The notes under the pieces are model-generated. The model was not told the DNA's origin. It searched no databases and saw only the letters and a list, made by a program, of their open reading frames with translations. A DNA stretch of 64,000 bases from contig CM069447.1 of assembly GCA_035610835.1 (NCBI GenBank), forward strand, positions 61,325,048-61,389,047, in the 5' to 3' direction. The translations under genes were made by a program, and so were the position numbers. This document shows positions 25,260-35,362 of this stretch, piece after piece. Position 1 is the stretch's first letter, and each line of letters begins with the position of its first letter. Source of the DNA: Ophiura sarsii (Eukaryota > Echinodermata > Ophiuroidea > Amphilepidida > Ophiuridae).

Positions 25260-25489
25260 ATCATGTCACCCACCTTTAACATTGTCTTTTGTTTTTCCAT
25301 TCCAGATAATCATATTTCAATAGATTCCTAATCGATGAGAACTGTTTCCTTCTCTAACATAAGCAAACAACGTTTCACACTCGGTTACGGAATTGTTTAA
25401 TGTGTCTGTGTTTTGTTGTGTTGTGTTTTGGTTACCAAAATCTTAAGCAATATAATACAATAAGAATATACCAAGATTTGAGTAATAAA

Positions 25490-25672
25490 GATAAAGGTGA
25501 ATTAAAATGAATGAATAAATAATTAATTTCCCAACACATCTACATCTACATCTATTATATACTCAATAATGTTGCCATAAGCAATATCTAATTGAGAAAC
25601 AATGTAATGGCACAAGTTAAGTTAACACATAATCAAGAACAAAAACTGACACAAAAGATGGAGAATAAAACC
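25490..25672 (-). mobile_element. LINE 3' untranslated region and tail (minus strand)
   Basis: This follows directly after the LINE open frame ending at 25673. On the minus strand it ends in ATTATTTATTCATTC-type sequence. Exact 3' end uncertain. Confidence 0.5.
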
Positions 25673-25900
25673 CTAAACTGCACTTGAAACAGCTGTTTTG
25701 AATCCCTCGGTACTGACTGCATTTATAACATTTGGGTGGAGGTCATTCCAATCTGATACGGTACGTGGGAAAAAACTATTCTTATATACATTCTTGTTGG
25801 CTTTCATGATTCGGAACTTTGCCGGATGATACTGTCTTGTACTACTGACGGTTTGGCGTTGAATATAGTCGGGTATTGGTATGGCAATGAATTTGTTTTG
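25673..25900 (-). pseudogene. LINE reverse transcriptase C-terminus, 75 codons
   Basis: Seventy-five open codons on the minus strand end at a TAG (25673-25675). They contain TVSSTRQYHPAKFRI, then KNSFFPRTVSDWNDLHPNVI and STEGFKTAV. The NSFFPRT-x-x-x-WN-x-L-P-x-x-V block followed by a SLxxFK-like end is the hallmark C-terminus of L2/CR1/Jockey-type LINE reverse transcriptases, which copy element RNA at a nicked target. An in-frame TGA lies just upstream, and further upstream homology is in another frame, so the copy is dead. The short frame is well conserved, which suggests a relatively young insertion. Confidence 0.8.
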
Positions 25901-26124
25901 TATTCAGTGACATAGAACGTTTTATAACTAAGAATATAGGGGTGAAACGACCCCTGTTGAGTTCTGTGATAAACATAGCCTGGGTAGACGAGGGTTAGTA
26001 TAATAAAAACACATTTAATAAAAACTCGCTTAGTGTTTTCCTCCAAGAACACACCAACTATGTTGAACTCGGTCGTGAAAAAGTGAAATTTATTTTGAAT
26101 GGTCGCAACAATAGCGGGATTTAT

Positions 26125-26790
26125 TGTATTGGTAGATGCCTAGCAGTGAGATGAAGTTCACTTTCATTCGTCATATAACAGTTTAATACATCGATTGTTT
26201 GTGCCAGTCATATGTGACGCGATCAAGAGGAATGAGTGTCGACCCTGGATGTCGACCCTGGTCGAAAATAAGTTTTTAACACAGTTTTCAGGAAGACACC
26301 TAGAGCTTTCAGAAACTGAAAACCCCATGTCGATACGACGTTTTGTTCCAAAGTTATGTCAAATTGTATACATGAATTTCCATCAAAACTTGTGTAAGCC
26401 GCCATTTTGAATTGGCCATATCTCAATTTGGGATTCCCCGACATCCGACTCATTCCTCTTGATTGCGTCACATATAACAGTTTAATACATCGACTGTTTG
26501 TGCCAGTCAATCTGTGCCAGGATCGTGACACGATCCATGTATCCCATAGGCAGCAGATGCTTCCACAGACAGTGTATCCCATGTCTTCAGTGTGAATGCT
26601 GGAAGCGGTAAACCTACAATGTACCCGAAATCGGAACACAAGTAAGAACGGTTTCAGAATAAGGTTTAAGGAAAAAAGGCGTTGCTGGTAAAATGAAATT
26701 CATTTCGGTATCATAAGGAACTAGTTTACAGTTCCATCTGCTAATGATTAACGCAAGCAGGTATAAGATGTCCATGGCTAAACGTTTTCA
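26125..26790 (+). repeat. Dispersed repeat, copy c, interrupted
   Basis: TGCCTAGCAGTGAGATGAAG, ATATAACAGTTTAATACATC and TTTGTGCCAGTCA at 26135-26210 are followed by an inverted-repeat insertion (26211-26474). After it ATATAACAGTTTAATACATC and TTTGTGCCAGTCAATC appear again, and the family continues with CCATAGGCAGCA, GGAAGCGGTAAACCTACA, AACACAAGTAAGAACGG, TTGCTGGTAAAATGAAATT. About 40 bp are duplicated across the insertion. Confidence 0.65.
26211..26474. mobile_element. Inverted-repeat insertion in dispersed repeat copy c
   Basis: Ends TATGTGACGCGATCAAGAGG (then AATGAGT) and complement ACTCATTCCTCTTGATTGCG, TCACATA. The interior includes a 13-bp direct repeat, GTCGACCCTGGAT, and GCCGCCATTTTGAATTGGCC. 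Its flanks carry a ~40-bp repeat, longer than a normal target duplication, so either the host repeat was locally duplicated or the event was not simple transposition. Confidence 0.6.
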
Positions 26791-27354
26791 AAGCTAAATA
26801 TCAGATGCATGATTTTTAAGTCACTTTAGTGGGTACATTAATCATAAATAATTTTCTAGACTAGTATCCCATGGTAAATAATATAACTTTTTTTTTAATA
26901 ACAATTTCCCTTTTTTAACCAATCTCGTTAGCATTACGATAAATGTTTGATATGAAAACATTCCTATTCTTTAAGTTACACCCATGTTGTGTTATAGCAA
27001 TCCATCCGTGATTCACATTCCTTACAATAAGAAGAAAAAAACACGTAATCGGAGAACTATTGCGGTCGACGATAATCATGTATGATTACACAATTTGTGT
27101 TTGAAAACAGATGAGTGTTCCGAGAATGAATTTATGATAAAGTGCTCAACAAAAGAAAGTCATACACTTTGTTTATGTCCTTTAGAGTGACTTTCGATTT
27201 TTGTTGTTGTTGACCAAACAGGCTAAATAGACATTTGGATTAATCTTTTTGGCACAATCTGATATCAAATAATGCCAACTAACAACAAGGATAAACCATG
27301 ATTAGCACCATTTAAAGAAAATGTGTCACTTTTCAAAATTCACATTTTCAATAC
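26791..27354. other. Gene-free stretch, nothing recognised
   Basis: No supported feature. Confidence 0.4.
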
Positions 27355-27744
27355 AAGCGTCTATCTTCGAGTTTAGACACATCGTTGAACTAAACGCAAT
27401 TCTCGTACATTGGTTTAATTTAAACACCTGTCTAACTCATTGACAAGGAATTTACTTTTAACATGGATATGGGGGTAGTTTAAGGCGCGTAAAGTAAACA
27501 AATACACAAACTGTATGCTTTGAATGATTACTCAACCGTGCACGGTGTTATCTATTGTAACCCATTAGGGCCACAACAAAAATAAAAATCTGTTACGCAA
27601 AACCACCCTGGGGACGAGATGCGCAGAGTTTAAAACCGTGTTTAGTTAAACACGTAGTTTAAAAGATAAACTCGCGTTTTAGTTATACACGAGTTTAGTT
27701 ACACACGTTTTAAGCTAAAACAGTGTTTAACGAGAGTACTGCCC
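27355..27744. mobile_element. GGCCCGTATTCT-ended element, copy 2 (left end lost)
   Basis: Shares TCGTACATTGGTTTAA, TGTATGCTTTGAATGATTAC, TATTGTAACCCATTAGGGCC and the right terminus GAGAGTACTGCCC with 17331-17833. The outer left terminus is missing and about 100 bp of interior are absent. Confidence 0.7.
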
Positions 27745-29650
27745 ATAGAATCCAGGTTCGTCACAATTTTACACAGTTAACTAGTGCATTGTTTGCAAAC
27801 TATGATTTCTCCTTTTGGTGCACACTGTGCTCAGATAGTGCTATTACGCTTTATTCAGTAGTGTCATTATTATTTATATGGTTGTGCGATGCATCCCTTT
27901 CACCACCAACCCCAAAGATTCAATGCACGAGTATTATTTCTAAGCTCTCGAGCCCTGCTCTGATTTGGTCAATCCATCACACTGAAATTTAAAAAGACAT
28001 CTTAAGATCACAGAAAAATATAGAAGAAGCGTACAAATCTCCAGATCACGGATTCTACTTCGGGCATTAAAATACCTCCTTGTATTGAGGCGTTGTCTAT
28101 CTACTGCTAATAGCTTGGAATATGTACGGCTTTAGCACTAAACCTAGCTTCTGTTGGATTCTGCAATATTAAAAAATAAGTGTGCGTACAACTATTATTG
28201 CATATCTAAGATTGACGTATTCATAAGTTTGCAGCACTCCATCTTCGGGAGGAGCGTGTGTGTACTTGAGGAGGTAAGTCACCCCTAGCATCAATACGTT
28301 ACAGTTCAATCCCCTGGAATGATTCTCCAATTTCATCTACGGTTGCACTCACAAGTTTTCGTAAGGATGTCCATTCATTCTCCTCCAGGTTTTTATTTTA
28401 TGAATCTTATATCACTTTTTCACTTAGGCGAGGCAATGGACTTCATAGGTAGGGTCGGTCGGCCGTTTTTGCTTTCGTTTTTTCAAAAATCTCGTGAAAT
28501 TGATGGTAAAATTCAACAATTCATGAAATAAAAAATCAGCTTTGAGATATTTTAAATATTTTGACAAACAAAATCAAACATCTCCAAACATTTTCGAAAA
28601 AGGGTGGGTCGGGCCCGTAGAACAGTGTTTTTGTTAGTCTTCTTATAGGATACATGTATTAGGGCTTTACTTGGCTTACCTTATATTTGTGTAACATATG
28701 TACCGATGTATTTTTTCTTCTTAACATTTAGCACTGCAAAATTCGTAAGCTATAACAATTTCGAGGCATATGTACACATTCTACTTACGGTATATTATTT
28801 GACCAAAGTCGACCGTTTCTTCATATTCCTATAATGTCCGCCATACGCTCCACATTTATTCTCTTCTTATACGCTTGCATTATTTTCACAGAACGGCAGA
28901 CGTCAAAGTAAGTAAGCACATTACACGGGCCGTTGACGTTTACTTTTGCACAACCAAATCACGTTCTATCGAGTCTCATCATAGTGGGAGACAGGTCACG
29001 CAATACAAACATGAAATAAAGTCATTCTTGTTTTTCTAACAAATTATGGAAACCTTTAAGTATTATGGAAACCGATTTCCAAATGCTACGTTGTGACTGC
29101 TCGTCTTGAATAAACAGACACATTTGGGAGACTGTGAAATACATGAGACATTTTCCGGAATCACACTTCCCGGGAAATAATAATTTGCCAGTTTCGCTGG
29201 TGGATTTCACGACAGAAGCAAATATTCACTTGAAAATTGTCCACACAACAGAACCTTGATTATGAGCCTTTTCATAATTAAATAAACGAAGATGACACCC
29301 AGATGTTGAGATAAATATATTGGTAAGTCGACAATATAGCGAGGTTTTGATGTACATTTGAAAACTGTAGTGGAATATGGACTTAAGTCTAAGAATACTA
29401 GTTTCGAGAAATAAGCGTTTAAAGATTTTGAAATTTCACGTTGTAGTATCAAAGTATTATTTGGTAGAAGTAGCCCTGACCAAAAGAGAATAATTGTTGG
29501 CAAAATTACAATGTTGTGGCAATTATTGTTTTCTTGAAATCAATAATGTCTTTTTTGGACTTGAGTACATCTTCCACGATAATCATGAACCAGATCGAAA
29601 CAAATATAATTATTTTAAAAGTGACCGTTGAAATTGTTTAAAAATATATA
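27745..29650. other. Gene-free stretch with a GGGTCGGTCGG-type repeat
   Basis: TAGGGTCGGTCGGCCGTTTT at about 28447 and AGGGTGGGTCGGGCCCGTAG near 28600 bracket a short A/T-rich segment and may be ends of another element. Otherwise nothing recognised. Confidence 0.35.
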
Positions 29651-30948
29651 TAGGCTGTCCCAAAATGATTAGTACCGCCTCGATTCCCAAAGTTCTATAA
29701 TTGTTGTCATCATCAAAATCGATGGGATTAGGTCCATTGTTTTTCCATAATCATTAGAATTTAAGATCATGAATATCGGATTTATCAAACGCAAGATACA
29801 CTCCATTATGTAAAACATGGTGATTTCACCTTGTTGGCAAAGTGCTAATAAATGTGTGTGCTAGTTCAGCTTGTTTGAAAGAAACTTGTGCATTCTCATA
29901 ATCTCTTGTCTACTCAATATAATCTTGTGTGTCTTTCTGTTGTAACTGTTGGTGTTCAAATCATTAATAATTCTTCTCCTTAATTCAATTTAACGGGTAA
30001 AAGAATTTGACACACTTGAGTGACCCCTTGCATTGTTTTATTTAAGAAGTGTTTAGGGACTTCTAAATGAAGTGGTATTTGGTGAAGCACCAGTGGCTTA
30101 TATTTCATTTTCACATTGGAGAATGGATATCATGAAGTTAAGCAGTAAGGGGCTATATCATTTTTACCAAGTTTGTAGAAAATTGCATCCGCAATAAGAA
30201 AAAGAAGTCTAAGCCACTGCTAATTACCCATGACTACGTCTTTACTTGTTTAAATGTCCCTCAAGTTTAACCTCAAAACAAGCTCATTATAGAAACAAAA
30301 CTAGGGAACGCTCATGCATGGCGATCCATTTTTACTCTTCAAATTAAATCAAAATGAAGAAGTATTTATTTATTTATAAAAATAGGCTGAAGAGCCAGGA
30401 TAAACCCAATAGCGACAAGCACTAAATTAAAGGGATGCCAGAACATCAAAAATAAATAAAAAGGGACAGACAAAAAATCCCAAAAGGGGAACAAGACAAA
30501 TGAAAGGGAAAAACAAAAAGGGACCAGACGGATGAAACAAATGGAACTGGCTACAGGAGATGGTGGCAGTCTTGAAGGATGTTAAGGTAGTTAAGTATTA
30601 ATGATGTTAAGTATTAATTGTTTGAACACCAATATAATATATACAACAGCAGTTTAAAATAGAAAGGAACCAAAGATTTTAGCAGACAAGAGATTAACAG
30701 AACGTATTAGTTTCTTTGAACAAGCTGTTTAAAAACACATTTTTTTGCACTTTGCCAAAAGGTGAAATCACCATGTCTTACACAATGGAGTGTAACTTCA
30801 TTAAAATAAGTTCGATATTCATGATCTAAAATTTAATTGAAAGGGTACAGTATAGCAACTACGATAGAAAAACAACGGATCTAATCTCATTGCAAAAATG
30901 TATTGAACTTTGGGAATCGATGGGTACTAATCATTTTGGGAGAGCCTG
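29651..30948. mobile_element. Mariner-like element, 1.3 kb, non-coding
   Basis: The left terminus TAGGCTGTCCCAAAATGATT-AGTACC and complemented right terminus CAGGCTCTCCCAAAATGATT-AGTACC share GATTCCCAAAGTTC further in; TA flanks both ends. Arms of about 200 bp pair (GGTGATTTCACCTT and AAGGTGAAATCACC; CTCCATT-TGTAA and TTACACAATGGAG). There is no transposase frame. A LINE-like A-rich segment sits inside at 30361-30560. Confidence 0.75.
30361..30560 (-). mobile_element. LINE-type 3' end nested in mariner-like element
   Basis: The plus strand begins TATTTATTTATTTATAAAAA, then TAGGCTGAAGAGCCAGGATA. Read on the minus strand, a hairpin-like TCCTGGCTCTTCAGCCTA is followed by a (TAAA)n tail, the usual design of CR1-type 3' ends. 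An A-rich, T-poor continuation follows to about 30560. Confidence 0.5.
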
Positions 30949-31180
30949 TATTTTGGAATGCCCATGGTTTCCCGAACAATTTGATGCATCATTTATGTAA
31001 ATCGGACGTTGCTGAAAATATTATCCCACTTGACCTTTGGGTGACCTTTCCCTTATATTTCCTTATCCATACATCCTACATATAGCAAACTATATATTTT
31101 TGAATAAGTTCATCAGGATTGTAGATATAAATTGAAAATGATATTTTGTTGAACAAATCCAAGATGTGTACTCACATTTA

Positions 31181-31218
31181 TACGGTTTCGTCAACCAGTT
31201 CGGTTGACTTCCTCAGTA
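31181..31218 (-). ncRNA. Hammerhead-ribozyme-like core 1 (PLE arm)
   Basis: On the minus strand: CTGAGGA, stem II GTCAACC / GGTTGAC closed by a GAACT loop, then GAAAC. This matches the hammerhead core CUGANGA-stem-GAAA exactly. Stems I and III and the cleavage triplet are not clear, so activity cannot be claimed. Confidence 0.6.
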
Positions 31219-31294
31219 ATGGCTTGATCCACTTCTTTTCCCCGCGAGGGATGCTTTTCTTGTTCTCAGGATGCAAAGTTGTGATGAGTGGATC

Positions 31295-31500
31295 AAATAC
31301 AAATCAGAATTGTCAGATCCCATCGCACGGGAAAATCACACCATCAACTTGAAAGGGGCAAAAATCCTCGACAAAGACACAGACAAGCAGAAAAGATGGA
31401 TACAGAAGCAATTTGGAATCGACGACAGGGACCTAACATAATCAACCGCGACTAGGGCATTTATTCTCCGAGTCACATGTTTGATCCACTCATCACAATT
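31295..31500 (+). pseudogene. PLE reverse transcriptase/GIY-YIG polyprotein C-terminus, broken
   Basis: The plus strand reads YKSELSDPIARENHTINLKG then AKILDKDTDKQKRWI. After a one-base frameshift near 31401 it continues EAIWNRRQGPNIINRD, a TAG stop, and GIYSPSHMFDPLI. The series H-x-I-x-W/L-x-x-A-K-(I/V)-(L/I)-D-(R/K)-(E/D), R-W-I-(K/Q)-E-A-I, N-R-D-x-G-x-Y-x-L-S-H-x-(Y/W/F)-D-x-L is the end of the endonuclease-containing protein of Penelope-like retroelements. The reverse-transcriptase core is absent. Frameshift plus stop make it a pseudogene. Confidence 0.65.
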
Positions 31501-31605
31501 GTGCATCCTGAGAACGAGAAAAGCATCTCTCGCGGGAAGAAGAAGTGGATCAAGCCACAACTGAGTACACATCTTGGATTTGTTCAACAAAATATAATTT
31601 TCAAT

Positions 31606-33197
31606 ATATTTGTTGTGATCCTTATCACCTTATGAATAATTTGATATACGAGGGTCATTCAATAAGTTCTACCTCCTACCTCATAACTTTATTATTATAT
31701 GAGCCAGTCTTATCAAATATCACACGATTGTAGCTTGGAACCTCAGCTACAAATCCTGGTTGTACTTTTCCGGACATGCAGTGAGAACCAAACCTCGATT
31801 TAGTGTGACGGAAACGGATGAAATATCGCCGAATAGCTTTTCAATTGATTGGCCTATTGTAAGAGGCAAAACATGCCTATTAGTCAATTATAACCGTCCT
31901 AAATGTCAGATATCTCTTAAACATACTGTAAACAATAAAGTTGACAGATTGGTTTGAATAAAATATGCCCGCTGATTAGCCAGATCCAGGTCAGGACGAC
32001 AACCATTCAGCTTACCCCTCCCCTAGAGAACCCTGTAAAAGTCATATTTGACTTTCATGATATCTAAGCAATCTTCAATATATCGAACCAAATGGAGGGA
32101 TGTAAAGTCTGTCAAAGCGATACTTTTCTATCATTGACTACTTGATTGACTATTCTGAAGGTTGCTCATAAGTAAAACTCATAAATTGAATATTATGGTA
32201 AAGATTTAACATTCGAGGCATCATTGTGGTTTATGTGGTAACAACGAAAATTTGACTGATGGCAGTATTCTGGTATGCCAAAGGCATAGCAATATATTTG
32301 AGTTGATAGTACACTATTTGCAAGAGTTAATATTGTTTGCAATCTTATCTATACACGATAATACATGTGTTGATATATCATTCATTCATTTTCATTTTCA
32401 GTATTTAAATCGTGCTCTTATATCTAACCATACAATACGAAAAAACACCCGAAAACATGTGTATAATTTTAAGGTAAATTTCTGTGTCCGTTGTCCAAAA
32501 TCTCTCTCTGGCTTTGACTGCGTCATAACAAAAGTAAAACAGATATCAATTATCATTTACTACATAATTATTTGTAGCTATGATTCGGAGCTATAATCAT
32601 GACAAATATCATGAGGTTGACATTAATATTAGCGATGTTGAACCTCGGTTGACCCCCACGTAACTCCTGCTGAAAAGGGGTCAATTTACCCCAAATGTTT
32701 TAAAGAAATGGACTTATATATTTTCCAGACGGATTATGTGATATCATTGTCACAATCGTTGACGGAGGTGAGTGAATAAAAAAATAATTTGGAAGTGGGT
32801 TTTAAATTTCCACAGTGTGTTAGGGATGTGGAAATGAAATGTTAGGAGTTTTGCAATTACTATTCGTGACCATACCTATTTGTTTTGAAAATGAGAGATA
32901 TTCATGACTATTCACGACGGTTCTTTGTTTGTTTTACTGTTGGGAATTGAGAGATTGGGGTGAGGTGGCTTCGTATAAGTAATTATTGAGGGCATCTCCC
33001 GTCTGTGCAAACTCTGTTATAGTCTCCGATTGGTGGCGTATTCTCATGTACCTACAGTACTCTTGTTCAGGATGGATTAAATCCTTGTTAAAATTAGGAT
33101 TTTCATTACCAACAAAGATAAAATCTTCAAAAGATGATAAACACCCATCAATTATTAAGGAAAGTATGACCATAGGAAGTCAACCCGTTTTGTAGTA
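31606..33197. other. Gene-free stretch
   Basis: No gene; the 114-codon plus-strand frame at 32252-32596 is AT-driven and unrecognised. Confidence 0.4.
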
Positions 33198-33761
33198 CAG
33201 TCATCAAAAAAAGTAACTATACAGGTAATAAATGGGATGCTAACTCTTAATATATATATCCTACCTAAAAGTATTAAATAATAAAGTTGTTGGAAAATTA
33301 GTCTTCTTTAATATGAGATATTGTACGCTAGAATCGGGTGATCATTGAGGAAGTGGCACTCAAAAATGTAAGGAGAGGTCCGATTTTCATTTTCACATTT
33401 TTATTTTCAACACGCGGACCAATCTACGGGTACCTTATCGATTACCGGTAGTGCAAATTGGGGGATGCATGCGCATGTTAGACAGTCGACCGGATTGTTC
33501 CGATGGATCAATACGCCACACACATGCTACCTGTCATTCTCTCTCCGTGTTGAAATGTAAAATGTGAATTTGAAATTGTGACTTTACCTTACATTTTGGA
33601 TTGTCGCTTCTTAAATATTTAACCGATCCTAGCGGGCAATATCTCATATTAAAGAAGATAAATTTCTCAACAACTTTATTATTTGATATTTCTAGGTAGG
33701 ATATATATTTTTAGAATTAAAAGCACATTTATTACCTGTATAGTTACTTTTTTGATGACTG
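33198..33761 (+). mobile_element. TA-flanked 560-bp MITE family, copy 2
   Basis: CAGTCATCAAAAAAAGTAAC (then TATACAGGTAATAAATGG) and its complement at the right, with TA on both sides. The centre (GGTACCTTATCGATTACCGG) is the reverse complement of the centre of 14553-15114. Well preserved. Confidence 0.85.
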
Positions 33762-34142
33762 TATGTGGTAATCTACATAGTACATTTAGAGTCACGTACG
33801 AGTAAACACTTGAATAGACTACCATGGACATTCTTCTTGTTATCATGCTTATGACAACATTGACGGAGATTTACAAGTCTATAATCTATGAATGTTTTAA
33901 ATGCCCTCTCTACCGTATTGTATTAAATGCACTATTTATATGACTGGTGCTCTACCACCACAACTTTTCTACATGCTCTTCTACTAAGACTTTCTCAAGA
34001 AGAACACTGCACACCAATGAAAATTGCGCAGAAATATTTATGCATCACATTTGTGCATTATGTTACTGATTTGTACCAGAATTAAAAGGAATGCCAAAAT
34101 AATCATTGCTATTGCTGTTGGTAGATGAGTTACAATGTCAGT
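33762..34142. other. Gene-free stretch upstream of histone-type stem-loops
   Basis: I looked for a histone coding end (H2A, H2B, H3, H4 C-termini) and saw none. Confidence 0.45.
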
Positions 34143-34183
34143 GGCAACCTACGTGTTCAGTGGAAGCGGCAATCCATCTGAAC

Positions 34184-34199
34184 GGCTCTTTTTAGAGCC
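34184..34199 (+). terminator. Histone mRNA 3' stem-loop motif, unit 1
   Basis: GGCTCTTTTTAGAGCC: six-bp stem, four-base loop, followed by ACC. This is the 16-nt element bound by stem-loop-binding protein in replication-dependent histone mRNAs, which lack poly(A). The downstream purine-rich U7 site is not obvious. Confidence 0.6.
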
Positions 34200-34265
34200 A
34201 CCGATTCTTTCACAAGTAGGAAAGGGCAACCTACGTGTTCAGTGGAAGCGGCAATCCATCTGAAC

Positions 34266-34281
34266 GGCTCTTTTCAGAGCC
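34266..34281 (+). terminator. Histone mRNA 3' stem-loop motif, unit 2
   Basis: GGCTCTTTTCAGAGCC followed by ACCA matches the canonical metazoan histone stem-loop base for base, including the TTTC loop. No histone coding sequence lies within 1 kb upstream. Confidence 0.65.
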
Positions 34282-34406
34282 ACCAATTCTTTCACAAGTA
34301 GGAAAAGGCACCTACTCTCAAATCATCGGGCAAGGGGCAGCCCAAATAATGATAACAAGAGAAGTGGCAATCTCTATGTTTTGTTCAATATTATAATAAT
34401 TTGGTC

Positions 34407-34436
34407 CTGAAGAAGTCAGAGCTAATCCTGACGAAA
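34407..34436 (+). ncRNA. Hammerhead-ribozyme-like core 2
   Basis: CTGAAGA, a five-bp stem GTCAG / CTGAC, then GAAA. Same architecture as the motif in the PLE arm at 31.2 kb, here on the plus strand. It probably marks another PLE terminal fragment. Confidence 0.5.
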
Positions 34437-35214
34437 GCTTGACAGATTAAAACTCGTCCGACGGCGAACCCGTTAAACTTTTAAATTATATAATGAATAC
34501 CCGTCGTAAAAGCCTATCTCACAAGTAGAGCTTTATTTTCATATTCTTGGATGACGAGGCGCTGTATTGTCGTTACATTGTGTTGTAATTAGGATTTCAT
34601 TGACAATGACATTCGAATAAGCAATGTTTGCAAATCTACCATTTTCATTCGACCCGCGTATCGGAAATGAAAACAATGGCCATGTCATCAGCTTTATCTA
34701 GGTCGAAGTGAGATTGGATCATTCAAAATTTACCAAATTGAACCAGTTGACGATAGGCGATATATTTGGGTTTCAACTTGAAATAGAAAACTAATATTAT
34801 TATTACTTTCCTGGAAGATATGAATTTTGTGACAGTTACACTATTACATATTTAAAAAAAGAAAGCTTGAAGAGCACGTTTGACCTATTTTCATAGATCT
34901 GATCTAAACATTTCAACTCAAAATGTCTTTTACAAACGGGTGCCGACAAAGGATGATCAAACAAGGCTAGTGTACCATATCGAGGTGAGGGGTGAAAACG
35001 TTTCATGAAAGAACAAACAGGTTAACCTTTAGACTGTCAATATTCGCAGCAACTTCTACTGTAATGAACAAATTGGTAAATGCTTAGATAAATTCATACA
35101 CATATTCCCTTTCTCAGATTCTATTTCAAGCTTTTAACAAATAAATATATATAAAAAAACTATTTTAATTGCACGTGAAATGTGATTAATTATTTTCAAG
35201 ATCTGTTAAAATAA
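34437..35214. other. Gene-free stretch, nothing recognised
   Basis: No supported feature. Confidence 0.4.
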
Positions 35215-35362
35215 CTGAACAAAACAACAAATACAAACAGGACAGAAAACAAAACAAAAAACTAGCAAACAACCCAACACACACGCCAACGAAAACACAC
35301 ACACCCCAACACCAAAACAAACAAACACCCCGACAAAAAAAACCCCACCCACCCAAAGAAAC
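35215..35362. repeat. A/C-rich, strand-asymmetric low-complexity tract
   Basis: About 150 bp composed almost wholly of A and C on the plus strand (ACAAAACAAC, CACACACACCCC). It produces a minus-strand frame rich in F, C, G, W and V that is not a gene. Confidence 0.8.

Larger units (their letters stand above)
31131..31605. mobile_element. Penelope-like element remnant with inverted terminal arms
   Basis: The left arm (ATTTTGTTGAACAAATCCAA, GATGTGTACTCA, then GGCTTGATCCACTTCTT, GCGAGGGATGCTTTTCTTGT) is the reverse complement of 31466-31605. The left arm has about 40 extra bases (31178-31219) that form a hammerhead-ribozyme-like core. Between the arms lies a C-terminal protein fragment of the PLE type. 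PLEs characteristically carry repeated, sometimes inverted, pseudo-LTRs containing hammerhead motifs, which fits. Confidence 0.65.
34143..34310 (+). repeat. 82-bp tandem duplication containing histone-type 3' ends
   Basis: GGCAACCTACGTGTTCAGTG starts at 34143 and again at 34225. The units are almost identical, each carrying one stem-loop and TTCTTTCACAAGTAGGAAA after it. Confidence 0.85.

Noticed and set aside
26223..26639. 138-codon minus-strand open frame
   Set aside because: It crosses an inverted-repeat insertion and a dispersed repeat and matches no family. Its openness is accidental.
31146..31590. Two opposed frames both starting MLNKSKMCT
   Set aside because: They are the same peptide read from the two inverted arms of the PLE remnant, not a gene pair.
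32252..32596. 114-codon plus-strand open frame
   Set aside because: AT-driven composition, no motif, no start context, no neighbouring exon.
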